From NCBI GenBank assembly GCA_949284175.1, contig CASDVE010000010.1, positions 37,429 through 101,428 of the forward strand: a stretch of DNA of 64,000 bases. The letters run 5' to 3'. Made by a program: the position numbers and the translations under genes. This DNA comes from an uncultured Eubacteriales bacterium. GTDB lineage: Bacteria; Bacillota; Clostridia; Lachnospirales; Lachnospiraceae. Positions 19,492-27,357 of the stretch are shown in pieces (position 1 is the stretch's first letter; each line of letters begins with the position of its first letter). Below the pieces are notes generated by a model. The model saw only the letters and a program-made list of their open reading frames with translations. It was not told the origin of the DNA and ran no database searches.

Positions 19492-21225
19492 ATGGGCTAT
19501 ATGGAAATTTATCAGGAATGGCTTTCCAATCCATATTTTGATGAAGCTACAAAAGAAGAGCTTCGCAAAATTGGGAATGATGAAAAGGAAATCAAAGAGC
19601 GTTTTTATACAGACTTAGAGTTTGGTACAGCTGGACTGCGTGGAATTATTGGAGCTGGTATTAATCGTATGAACATTTATGTTGTAAGAAGAGCAACACA
19701 GGGGTTAGCAAACTATATTATAAGCCAAAATGGGAAAGAAAAAGGGGTTGCAATTGCCTTTGATTCTCGTCGGATGTCACCAGAGTTTGCTGAGGAATCC
19801 GCCCTTACGTTGGCTGCAAATGGAATAAAAGCGTACATTTTTGATTCCCTTAGACCGACACCAGAACTTTCTTTTGCGGTGAGAGAGTTAGGTTGTATTG
19901 CAGGAATTAACATAACAGCAAGCCATAACCCACCAGAATACAATGGATATAAAGTGTATTGGGAAGATGGTGCACAATTTACGCCTCCACATGATAAAGG
20001 GGTGACAAAAGAAGTTCTTGCAATTACAGATCTTTCCACTGTGAAGACCATGACAAAAGAAGAGGCAATCAAAGCGGGGCTTTATGAAGTGATCGGAAAA
20101 GAGATTGATGACAAATTCATCGGTCATGTAAAGGCTCAGGTTGTGAACCAAGACTGTATTGATGCGATGCAAGACCAGATTAAAATTGTGTATACACCAC
20201 TTCATGGAACAGGAAATCTTCCAGTAAGACGGGCACTTCATGAACTTGGGTTCAAACATGTTTATGTAGTTCCAGAACAGGAATGGCCGGATGGAGAATT
20301 TCCAACTGTGAGTTATCCAAATCCAGAGGCAGAAGAGGCATTTGCTCTTGGGATTGAGCTAGCGAGAAAAATCGATGCGGATTTAGTGCTTGCCACAGAT
20401 CCAGATGCAGATCGACTTGGTGTTTATGTAAAAGACACAAAATCTGGAGAGTACATCCCATTAACTGGCAATATGTCAGGTTCTCTTCTTTGTGATTATG
20501 TTTTAAGCCAGAAAAAGGCAAACCATCAGATTCCAGATGATGGAGTTGTTGTAAAATCCATCGTATCCACCAATCTTATGAATGCTGTGGCAAAAGGATA
20601 TGGCGTTGGTTTAATCGAAGTTTTGACAGGCTTTAAATATATTGGACAACAGATTCTCAATATGGAAATGACCAAAAAGGGTACGTATCTCTTTGGAATG
20701 GAAGAGAGTTATGGTTGCTTAATTGGAACATATGCAAGGGATAAAGATGCCATTTCTGCAACGGTGGCTCTTTGTGAATCCGCTTGTTATTATAAAGCAC
20801 AAGGAAAGACTCTTTGGGATGCCATGATCGAATTATATGAACGCTATGGATATTATTTGGATTCCGTAAAATCCATCACCTTAGCCGGAATTGAAGGCAT
20901 TGCTAAGATAAAAGAAATTCTTGAAACACTGAGAAAGAACGCTCCAACAGAAATCGGTGGGTATCGAGTTCTTAGTGCAAGAGATTATCAAGCCGATACC
21001 ATTAAAAATATGGAAACAAACGAAGTGACAAAGACTGGTCTTCCAACTTCTAATGTTCTTTATTATGACTTAAGTGACGACGCTTGGCTTTGTGTTCGTC
21101 CATCTGGTACAGAACCAAAAGTTAAGTTCTACTATGGCGTAAAAGGCACATCCTTAGAAGATGCAAAAGAAAAGTCTGTTGCATTGGGAGAAGAAGTACT
21201 TTCTTTAGTGAATAAAATGTTATAA
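19492..21225 (+). CDS. pgcA: Phosphoglucomutase / phosphomannomutase
   Basis: A 577-aa alpha-D-phosphohexomutase interconverting hexose-1- and hexose-6-phosphates. The phosphoserine loop is ITASHNPPEYNGYK with Ser near residue 144; the Mg-binding loop ATDPDADRLG lies near residue 302; the sugar-binding GMEESYG and phosphate-binding RPSGTEPK follow. SD TAAGGAGG supports the ATG at 19492 over the longer frame. Dual Glc/Man specificity is common in the family, so it could convert the mannose-1-phosphate made by GH130 at 8973-9959. It is monocistronic, with a strong terminator. Confidence 0.92.
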   Translation: MGYMEIYQEWLSNPYFDEATKEELRKIGNDEKEIKERFYTDLEFGTAGLRGIIGAGINRMNIYVVRRATQGLANYIISQNGKEKGVAIAFDSRRMSPEFAEESALTLAANGIKAYIFDSLRPTPELSFAVRELGCIAGINITASHNPPEYNGYKVYWEDGAQFTPPHDKGVTKEVLAITDLSTVKTMTKEEAIKAGLYEVIGKEIDDKFIGHVKAQVVNQDCIDAMQDQIKIVYTPLHGTGNLPVRRALHELGFKHVYVVPEQEWPDGEFPTVSYPNPEAEEAFALGIELARKIDADLVLATDPDADRLGVYVKDTKSGEYIPLTGNMSGSLLCDYVLSQKKANHQIPDDGVVVKSIVSTNLMNAVAKGYGVGLIEVLTGFKYIGQQILNMEMTKKGTYLFGMEESYGCLIGTYARDKDAISATVALCESACYYKAQGKTLWDAMIELYERYGYYLDSVKSITLAGIEGIAKIKEILETLRKNAPTEIGGYRVLSARDYQADTIKNMETNEVTKTGLPTSNVLYYDLSDDAWLCVRPSGTEPKVKFYYGVKGTSLEDAKEKSVALGEEVLSLVNKML

Positions 21226-21270
21226 TGGTGAAACTCTCATTTTTGAAAGAAAAATGAGTAAAGCAATAAA

Positions 21271-21305
21271 AACACCCGAAATTTTTAAATTTCGGGTGTT
21301 TTTTA
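21271..21305 (+). terminator. Intrinsic terminator after pgcA
   Basis: AACACCCGAAATTT pairs with AAATTTCGGGTGTT around two bases, followed by TTTT. A smaller hairpin (CTCATTTTT / AAAAATGAG) lies just before it at about 21237-21259. Confidence 0.88.
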
Positions 21306-21434
21306 TGCACATAAATGGATAAAGAAACCGTTAAAAATTTTATAAAAAAGAGAAATTTTCATAGTTTTATGCTGAAATTAAGGGAAAAAGGTCGAAAATA
21401 TAGGTAGTTTTATATAAGAATAAAATAATAGGAT

Positions 21435-21461
21435 TTCAAATGTTCAAAAAACGTGTATAAT
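21435..21461 (+). promoter_or_regulatory. Candidate sigma-A promoter of the purine permease
   Basis: TTCAAA (21435-21440) and a perfect TATAAT (21456-21461), 15 bp apart (short). The predicted leader is only ~40 nt, too short for a purine riboswitch, and none of its conserved bases are seen. Confidence 0.45.
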
Positions 21462-21510
21462 ACCTTTGTGAGAACTCGGACAAGAGTGAATACAAGGAGG
21501 AAATTTTACT

Positions 21511-22893
21511 ATGAATTTTTTTGAGCGTGTGTTTCATCTAAAAGAGCATGGAACAGATGTAAAGACAGAGGTCATGGCGGGAATTACGACATTTATGGCG
21601 ATGGCGTATATTTTAGCCGTTAACCCAAGTATTTTGGGGGATTCAGGAATGGATTCTGGTGCTGTTTTTACAGCCACAGCGTTGGCAGCAGTGATCGGAA
21701 CAATGCTTATGGTCGTATTTGCCAATTATCCATTTGTATTGGCTCCGGGAATGGGGCTTAACGCCTACTTTACTTATACGGTATGTGGAAGCATGGGATA
21801 TTCATGGGAAGTCGCATTGGCTGCCGTATTCATTGAAGGTATTGTATTCGTTATCCTTTCTTTAACGAATGTTCGTGAAGCCATTTTTAATGCCATTCCT
21901 GTGACATTAAAGTATGCGGTCACTGTGGGAATTGGACTTTTTATTGCATTTTTAGGGCTAAAAAATGCAAATCTTATTGTTGCAGATAACAGCACCTATG
22001 TAGCAGTTTTTCCTTTTAAAGACGCCATTGATAGTGGTGCCATCTATTCACAAGGAGTTGGAGCTGTCTTAGCACTCATTGGAATTTTAATTACAGGAAT
22101 TATGATGGTTCGTAAAGTGAAAGGAAATATGCTTTGGGGTATTTTAATCACTTGGGGACTTGGAATTGTTTTGCAGATTATGGGAATTTATGTTCCAAAT
22201 CCAGAGCTCGGTATGGGAAGTTTGTTACCTGACTTTTCAAAAGGCATTCATATTCCAAGTCTTGCACCAACCTTTGCAAAACTACATTTTGGATCTGGAA
22301 TTTTTTCCTTAGAATTTATTGTAGTTGTATTTGCTTTCCTGTTTGTTGATTTATTTGATACATTAGGAACATTAATTGGTGTTGCGTCAAAAGCGGATAT
22401 GTTGGATAAGGATGGGAAACTTCCTAAGATTCGTGGAGCTTTGCTTGCGGATGCCATTGGAACATCCGTTGGTGCCGTTCTTGGTACTTCTACAACCACA
22501 ACGTTTGTGGAGAGTGCGGCCGGTGTTGCAGAAGGTGGTAGAACAGGTTTAACAGGGGTGGTAGCCTCAATCTTATTCGCCCTTTCCTTATTCTTATCAC
22601 CAATTTTCTTAGCCATTCCATCGTTTGCTACGGCTCCAGCTCTTGTTGTCGTTGGATTTATGATGATGAGTTCTGTGCTAAAAATTAATTTTGATGATGT
22701 AACAGAGGCATTACCAGCATTTATTTGTATTTTGGCCATGCCTTTAATGTCCAGTATTTCAGAAGGAATCGCATTTGGGGTTATCTCTTATGTTGTTTTA
22801 AATCTGTTAGCTGGTAAAGCAAAAGCGAAGAAAATTAATGTTTTGATGTATATTTTAGCTATTTTATTCATAGCAAAATATATATTGATTTAA
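21511..22893 (+). CDS. NCS2 / AzgA-type purine permease
   Basis: A 460-aa membrane protein with about 12-14 helices, of the AzgA/PbuG branch of nucleobase transporters (hypoxanthine, guanine or adenine uptake by proton symport). Diagnostic segments are EVMAGITTFMAMAYILAVNP (residues 20-39), LAPGMGLNAYFTYTV near 80, DLFDTLGTL near 278 and a GTSTTTTFVESAAGVAEGGRTG block near 328-349. SD AAGGAGG precedes the ATG. It is a single gene bounded by terminators on both sides. The substrate within the purines is not resolved. Confidence 0.9.
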   Translation: MNFFERVFHLKEHGTDVKTEVMAGITTFMAMAYILAVNPSILGDSGMDSGAVFTATALAAVIGTMLMVVFANYPFVLAPGMGLNAYFTYTVCGSMGYSWEVALAAVFIEGIVFVILSLTNVREAIFNAIPVTLKYAVTVGIGLFIAFLGLKNANLIVADNSTYVAVFPFKDAIDSGAIYSQGVGAVLALIGILITGIMMVRKVKGNMLWGILITWGLGIVLQIMGIYVPNPELGMGSLLPDFSKGIHIPSLAPTFAKLHFGSGIFSLEFIVVVFAFLFVDLFDTLGTLIGVASKADMLDKDGKLPKIRGALLADAIGTSVGAVLGTSTTTTFVESAAGVAEGGRTGLTGVVASILFALSLFLSPIFLAIPSFATAPALVVVGFMMMSSVLKINFDDVTEALPAFICILAMPLMSSISEGIAFGVISYVVLNLLAGKAKAKKINVLMYILAILFIAKYILI

Positions 22894-22910
22894 ATGTATT
22901 ATATCTCACA

Positions 22911-22945
22911 AGGCGGATACGGTTTTCGTATCCGCCTATTTTATG
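22911..22945 (+). terminator. Intrinsic terminator after the purine permease
   Basis: AGGCGGATAC / GTATCCGCCT, a 10-bp perfect stem with a 7-nt loop, then ATTTTATG. Confidence 0.85.
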
Positions 22946-23040
22946 TACATTGCCCACTTTGTTTCTGTATAAATTTTCCCAATCTAGCATATAATACCAG
23001 TAAGGAATAGAATGGTATCTTTATACCAAAGGAGAAGTGC

Positions 23041-23454
23041 ATGCACAAAACAGTTATAAACTATCTGATCCTGCTATGCCTAGTTCCAATCCTGATAACA
23101 GGATGTGGTGGAACGAAAGAAATAAGTGAAGTTCCAAAAAAAGAAATTGATTTTACTGTTTGTCACGATGAAAATTTGCCAAAAGAGTTAAAAGAGTTAG
23201 TGGAACAAAAAAAGGAGAAACCCTTTAAGCTCTCATATAGCACAAAGGAATATACTTATATTACCGTTGGCTATGGAGAGCAGACTATGGGCGGTTATAG
23301 CATTCAAGTAAAAGCATTGTATGAAACGGATAACATGGTAGTAATTGAAACCAGTCTAAAAGGTCCTAATCCATCAGAGGAAAAACGTGGAGTATCCTAT
23401 CCTTATATTGTGGTGAAAATTCAAAATATGGATAAAACGATTTCCTTTCGGTAG
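23041..23454 (+). CDS. Small lipoprotein with PrcB-like C-terminal domain
   Basis: A 137-aa lipoprotein with signal peptide and lipobox ILITGC (Cys22). The C-terminal ~75 residues match the PrcB_C pattern: ITVGYGEQTMGGYSI near residues 77-91, then a YPYIVVKI strand near the end. PrcB was described as a protease-complex lipoprotein in Treponema; in Firmicutes the role is unknown. SD AAAGGAGAAG precedes the ATG. A short hairpin TGGTAT-CTTT-ATACCA (23013-23028) abuts the SD, and TATAAT lies at 22990-22995. It is placed just ahead of veg with its own orientation but no clear operon link. Confidence 0.65.
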   Translation: MHKTVINYLILLCLVPILITGCGGTKEISEVPKKEIDFTVCHDENLPKELKELVEQKKEKPFKLSYSTKEYTYITVGYGEQTMGGYSIQVKALYETDNMVVIETSLKGPNPSEEKRGVSYPYIVVKIQNMDKTISFR

Positions 23455-23472
23455 GGGGAAAATGGAGATGGT

Positions 23473-23501
23473 TTGACAAAATTTTACTACTGTGCTATAC
23501 T
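23473..23501 (+). promoter_or_regulatory. Strong sigma-A promoter of veg
   Basis: Perfect TTGACA (23473-23478), 17 bp, TATACT (23496-23501). It starts transcription near 23508, 23 nt before the veg ATG. Veg has a famously strong vegetative promoter in Bacillus, and this one has the same quality. Confidence 0.85.
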
Positions 23502-23530
23502 TGTATACAGTGTACAATCGAGGTGATAAA

Positions 23531-23779
23531 ATGACACAAGCAGATCTTATAAAAATCAGGCAGTCCGTAAACCACCATATTGGGAGCAGAGTTCGAATTA
23601 GTGCTAATAAAGGCAGACATAAATTCGTTGTGACCGAAGGTATTATTAAGGAAGCGTATCCAAATCTTTTTATTGTAGAAGTAATTTCTAAAAAGACACA
23701 GGATACGACGGCAAAAACGATTAGCTTTAGCTATCAAGATGTAATTACAAAAGATGTGAGAATGGTGCTTTGTTCTTAA
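23531..23779 (+). CDS. veg: Veg family protein
   Basis: An 82-aa small conserved Firmicutes protein. Recognised by IGSRVRISANKGRHKFVVTEG... up to the FSYQDVITKDVRMV end, an SH3-like beta-barrel. In Bacillus, Veg affects biofilm formation; the molecular role is unclear. The ATG at 23531 (SD GAGGTGATAAA) is right: the longer frame from 23492 would begin inside the -10 of its promoter. The order veg - spore protein - ispE - regulator parallels Bacillus veg-sspF-ispE-purR. Confidence 0.88.
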   Translation: MTQADLIKIRQSVNHHIGSRVRISANKGRHKFVVTEGIIKEAYPNLFIVEVISKKTQDTTAKTISFSYQDVITKDVRMVLCS

Positions 23780-23815
23780 GGTTTCTTAATAGAGCCATAA
23801 GAATCAAATAAGCAG

Positions 23816-23844
23816 GAATAAATCTCTTCTGACCCGAATACAAT
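23816..23844 (+). promoter_or_regulatory. SigE-type promoter of the SPOCS-LysM gene
   Basis: GAATAAA (23816-23822), 14 bp, AATACAAT (23837-23844; 7 of 8 matches to CATACAAT). The same 14-bp architecture occurs before the cotS-like gene. Transcription would start near 23851, inside the 18-nt loop of the hairpin at 23824-23863. Confidence 0.6.
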
Positions 23845-23871
23845 AGTAAAAAGGTCAGGAGGGATTTTTTT
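23824..23871 (+). terminator. Hairpin with T-tract: veg terminator and SD-sequestering structure
   Basis: Left arm 23824-23834 (CTCTTCTGACC) pairs at all 11 positions (two G-U) with 23853-23863 (GGTCAGGAGGG), then ATTTTTTT. It looks like the veg terminator. The right arm is also the SD of the next gene, and the loop contains that gene's -10. Read-through RNA would hide the SD; RNA from the internal promoter lacks the left arm and leaves it free. Confidence 0.6.
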
Positions 23872-25434
23872 ATGGAATTTAATCAAAATCAAATGAACGT
23901 CAGTGTGACAAAATCATTAAAGACCGTTCAAAATACACTGGAAACCGATTTGAATGTTCCTGATACCAAGCAGGATGTGGATAAATTAATTGAAACGAGA
24001 GGAGAAATTATCTTATCTGAGGCAGAGCCTATGGTGGATAAAATTCGTCTATCAGGGGAACTCATCACCCATGTACTATATGCGATGCAAGGTGGCGGGA
24101 TGTCCTGTTTTTTGCATTCTTATCCATTTGAAGAAGAGATTTATATGGAAGGTGTTCTTCCAGAAGACACCATTAAGGCAGAAGGAGAACTGGATGATCT
24201 GAATGTATCCATTATTAATTCAAGAAAATTAGCGGTAAAATCTCTGCTTGCCTTTCATATCCGTTCCATTGATGTAGATTTAATTGAAGGGGCAGAAGAA
24301 GTGACAGGAGAAGATGGGGTGCAAGTGCTAAGGACGCCTCAACGAATGACTGGGCTTGTTGTCAATAAAAAAGATATGGTTCGCTTAAAAGAAGAGGTGA
24401 CAATTCCCGCTAATAAACCAAATGTGGCAGAAGTGTTATGGGAAAGGCTTTCTCTTAGAAATCCTGAGGTACGACTTGGGAGAGAGAAAATCAGCATTAA
24501 AGGAGAACTTTTATTTTTTGCACTGTATAAAGGAGAAGAGGAAAATATCCCGTATCAAAATATGGAATGGGAACTTCCCTTTGAAACAGAACTTCCTTGT
24601 AGAGAATGTGATGCTGGCATGATTGATAACATCAAAATGAAACTTGGTGGAAGTCAAATTGATGTGAAGCCAGATGCGGATGGAGAGCAAAGAATTGTAG
24701 CGGTGGAATGCAGTCTTGACTTGGATATTCGCATTTATGAAGAAAAGGAAATGAATTTTATTGTGGATCTTTATTCTCCGATGAAAAAATGGGAGTTAGT
24801 GGAACGTGCATTTACTTTTGAGAATTTATTGATTCGAAATAATTCCAGAACAAGAATCAATCGAACGATTCAAATTCAAGGAAAAGGGGCTTCCCTTCTT
24901 CAAATTTGCCATGCGGATGGAACAGTAAAAATTGATGAAACAGAATATACAGAAAATGGTATTCAAGCAGAAGGCGTACTTGCCATTACCGTTTTATACA
25001 TATCAGGCGACGATCGCTATCCAATTAATAGTTTTACAACTATGGTGCCATTTTCTCACCTTGTAGAAACGCCAGGGCTAAAAAAAGAAGATATTTATGA
25101 GTTGTCAGGCAGTGTAGAACAATTGAATGCGGTGATGTTAGATGCCAATGAAATTGAGATCAAAGCTGAGATCAGTCTTGATACGATCGCCTTTAAAAAG
25201 CAGACAGGAAAAGCAGTTATTGATGCGAAAGAACTGCCATTTGATGAAGAAGAGTTTGCAAAACTTCCTGGCATGGTTGTTTACATTGTAAAAAATGGAG
25301 ATACTCTTTGGAACATTGCCAAAAAGTATGATACCACAATGCAACATTTGATGGAAATGAATGACTTGGATTCGGAAGATCTAAAAACAGGTGAAAGAAT
25401 TTTTATTGCAAAAGAATCAAGAGTATTATTATAA
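23872..25434 (+). CDS. SPOCS (DUF3794) and LysM domain sporulation protein
   Basis: A 520-aa protein with repeated SPOCS/DUF3794 modules (about residues 35-150, 185-290 and 315-440) and one C-terminal LysM (YIVKNGDTLWNIAKKYDTTM near residues 470-490). SPOCS-LysM proteins relate to SpoVID/SafA-type coat and cortex morphogenesis factors in spore formers. It has no signal peptide, which fits mother-cell localisation. The ATG uses AGGAGGG, buried in a hairpin on any RNA reading in from veg. A SigE-type promoter just upstream agrees with sporulation expression. The exact partner proteins are not inferable. Confidence 0.88.
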   Translation: MEFNQNQMNVSVTKSLKTVQNTLETDLNVPDTKQDVDKLIETRGEIILSEAEPMVDKIRLSGELITHVLYAMQGGGMSCFLHSYPFEEEIYMEGVLPEDTIKAEGELDDLNVSIINSRKLAVKSLLAFHIRSIDVDLIEGAEEVTGEDGVQVLRTPQRMTGLVVNKKDMVRLKEEVTIPANKPNVAEVLWERLSLRNPEVRLGREKISIKGELLFFALYKGEEENIPYQNMEWELPFETELPCRECDAGMIDNIKMKLGGSQIDVKPDADGEQRIVAVECSLDLDIRIYEEKEMNFIVDLYSPMKKWELVERAFTFENLLIRNNSRTRINRTIQIQGKGASLLQICHADGTVKIDETEYTENGIQAEGVLAITVLYISGDDRYPINSFTTMVPFSHLVETPGLKKEDIYELSGSVEQLNAVMLDANEIEIKAEISLDTIAFKKQTGKAVIDAKELPFDEEEFAKLPGMVVYIVKNGDTLWNIAKKYDTTMQHLMEMNDLDSEDLKTGERIFIAKESRVLL

Positions 25435-25439
25435 CGATA

Positions 25440-25510
25440 AAAAAGTGATATGGCATACAGAGTATAGCTCTTTTAAAGAGCGAAATCAATGTTTGCTTAT
25501 ATCGCTTTTT
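25440..25510 (+). terminator. Probable terminator after the SPOCS gene
   Basis: AAAAAGTGATAT (25440-25451) pairs with ATATCGCTTTTT (25499-25510) over 12 bp with one G-U, enclosing an inner hairpin built on GCTCTTT / AAAGAGC. It ends in five T, so it may terminate imperfectly. Confidence 0.5.
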
Positions 25511-25550
25511 CGTTTATGGGAGGTTATAAAAGAAACAAAAAATAGTTTTG

Positions 25551-25579
25551 TTGCTTTTTTTATAAAAAATATATATAAT
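25551..25579 (+). promoter_or_regulatory. Candidate promoter of ispE-gntR
   Basis: TTGCTT (25551-25556), 17 bp, perfect TATAAT (25574-25579) in an A/T tract. The leader to ispE would be ~90 nt with no evident structure. Confidence 0.5.
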
Positions 25580-25674
25580 ATAATGTATACAAGATACATA
25601 CTAAAATACAATGATGCAGGACATAGAAGAACGATAGAATAAAAATCCTGCGGAAAGGATTTCAGAAAGAGCAT

Positions 25675-26568
25675 ATGGATCAGATTCAGTTAAAAGCATA
25701 CGGCAAAGTGAACTTGGGATTAGATGTCATAGGAAAACGTCCCAATGGATACCATGATGTTCGGATGATTATGCAGACAGTACAGTTATTCGATCGTCTT
25801 TATATGAAGAAAATCAAAGAAGATGAAATTCGACTAACAACGAATTTAAGTTACGTTCCATGCAATGAGCAAAATCTTGTCTATAAGGCAATTGCTCTGC
25901 TTAGGAAAGAATTTCAAATAAAAGAAGGTGTTGAAGTATTTCTTGAAAAGCACATTCCTGTTTCAGCGGGAATGGCAGGAGGAAGTACGGACTGTGGTGC
26001 CACATTATATGGATTAAACCGCATATTTTCTCTCGGCTTGAATACAAAACAATTGATGGAATATGGTGTCAAACTAGGGGCGGATGTTCCTTATTGTATT
26101 TTGAGAGGAACGGCTCTTTCGGAAGGAATTGGAGAAGTTTTGACAAGACTGCCTTCCATGCCAAAATGCTATATTTTGATTGCAAAGCCATCCATTAGTG
26201 TTTCCACCAAATTTGTATATGAACACTTGGATTTGGAACGAATTGAAGAGCATCCAGATATTGATGGTATGGTTCAGGCTTTAAAAGAACAAGATTTAGA
26301 AGGAATTACAAGTCGAATGGCAAATGTCTTAGAAACAGTGACCATTCCACATCATCCAAGCATTGCACAGATCAAGGAGCAAATGTTAAGAACAGGGGCG
26401 ATGAACGCTTTAATGAGTGGTAGTGGCCCAACAGTGTTTGGTATTTATAACGATTTAGAAAAGGCAAAAAATGCACTCTATCATATTAGAAAAATACGCA
26501 TTGCGAAGCAGTCTTATCTGGTAGAACCATTCAATATACAAAAAAATAAAAAAGAGAAAAGACAATGA
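25675..26568 (+). CDS. ispE: 4-diphosphocytidyl-2-C-methyl-D-erythritol kinase
   Basis: A 297-aa GHMP kinase of the MEP isoprenoid pathway; phosphorylates CDP-ME at the 2-hydroxyl. Motif 1 is KVNLGLDVIGKRPNGYHDV (residues about 10-28). The glycine-rich ATP loop IPVSAGMAGGSTDCGA lies near residues 97-112 and motif 3 SGSGPTVFGIY near 246. Length matches the family. It is followed after 22 bp by a GntR-family gene, presumably cotranscribed. Gene order with veg is conserved across Firmicutes. Confidence 0.93.
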   Translation: MDQIQLKAYGKVNLGLDVIGKRPNGYHDVRMIMQTVQLFDRLYMKKIKEDEIRLTTNLSYVPCNEQNLVYKAIALLRKEFQIKEGVEVFLEKHIPVSAGMAGGSTDCGATLYGLNRIFSLGLNTKQLMEYGVKLGADVPYCILRGTALSEGIGEVLTRLPSMPKCYILIAKPSISVSTKFVYEHLDLERIEEHPDIDGMVQALKEQDLEGITSRMANVLETVTIPHHPSIAQIKEQMLRTGAMNALMSGSGPTVFGIYNDLEKAKNALYHIRKIRIAKQSYLVEPFNIQKNKKEKRQ

Positions 26569-26590
26569 GAAAAGATAAGAGGAAAAGGGT

Positions 26591-27289
26591 ATGAACGATA
26601 AATTAAAAGTGAATATAAATGAATATCTTCCCCTTAGGGATGTTGTTTTTAACACTTTACGTCAGGCGATTTTAACAGGAGAATTTACACCAGGAGAGCG
26701 TTTGATGGAAATTGCTTTAGCAGAGCGACTTGGGGTAAGTCGTACTCCTGTTAGAGAGGCAATTAGAAAATTGGAATTGGAAGGTCTTGTTGTTATGATT
26801 CCAAGAAAGGGAGCAGAAGTTGCACGTATTACAGAAAAAGATCTGAGAAATGTATTGGAAGTTCGATGTGCATTGGAAGAGCTTTCTGCTTCTTTAGCTT
26901 GTGAACGCATTACGGAGGAAGAAAAAGAAGCATTAAAGCAGGCATTGGATGAATTTGAAAAAGCGGTGGAAAGTCGGGATGTTTCTACGATTGTAGATAA
27001 AGACGTAGAATTTCATGATGTGATTTTCAGCACCACGAAAAATGAACGATTGATTCAAATTTTAAATAATTTAAGAGAGCAGATCTATCGCTATCGTATT
27101 GAATACGCAAAGGATGAAGATTATCACGATGTGTTATTAAGAGAACATCGAGAGATCTACAATGCCATTGTGCATAACGATAAAGAAACTGCCATGGATA
27201 TGGTGAAAACACATATTTATAATCAAGAGTTGATTGTGATTCGCAATATCCATGAACAAGAGGATATGGAAGCCTCTCAGCAAAAGTAA
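26591..27289 (+). CDS. GntR/FadR-family transcriptional regulator
   Basis: A 232-aa FCD-type GntR regulator. The winged helix occupies residues ~10-75 (LAERLGVSRTPVREAIRKLELEG is the recognition part). The all-helical FCD ligand domain follows, with metal-binding Asp/His positions (DVEFHDVIF near residue 138, LREHREIYNAI near 185). It holds the position occupied by purR in Bacillus, but the family is different. The ligand and targets are unknown. A strong bidirectional terminator follows. Confidence 0.88.
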   Translation: MNDKLKVNINEYLPLRDVVFNTLRQAILTGEFTPGERLMEIALAERLGVSRTPVREAIRKLELEGLVVMIPRKGAEVARITEKDLRNVLEVRCALEELSASLACERITEEEKEALKQALDEFEKAVESRDVSTIVDKDVEFHDVIFSTTKNERLIQILNNLREQIYRYRIEYAKDEDYHDVLLREHREIYNAIVHNDKETAMDMVKTHIYNQELIVIRNIHEQEDMEASQQK

Positions 27290-27316
27290 AGTCTTATATT
27301 TAAGGTATCAAAGAGT

Positions 27317-27357
27317 AAAAAAGGATTGTTTGAGTGTGACTCAAACAATCCTTTTTC
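27317..27357. terminator. Bidirectional terminator between gntR and the P-type ATPase
   Basis: AAGGATTGTTTGAGT / ACTCAAACAATCCTT, a 15-bp perfect stem with a 3-nt loop, flanked by A-tract and T-tract. It serves both convergent genes; it ends just before the ATPase stop codon. Confidence 0.9.

Noticed and set aside
21462..21510. Purine riboswitch before the NCS2 permease
   Set aside because: The leader after the likely TATAAT is only ~45 nt and lacks the conserved three-way-junction bases.
25391..25642. 83-aa ORF between the SPOCS gene and ispE
   Set aside because: It overlaps the SPOCS 3' end, a terminator-like structure and the ispE promoter, and lacks an SD.
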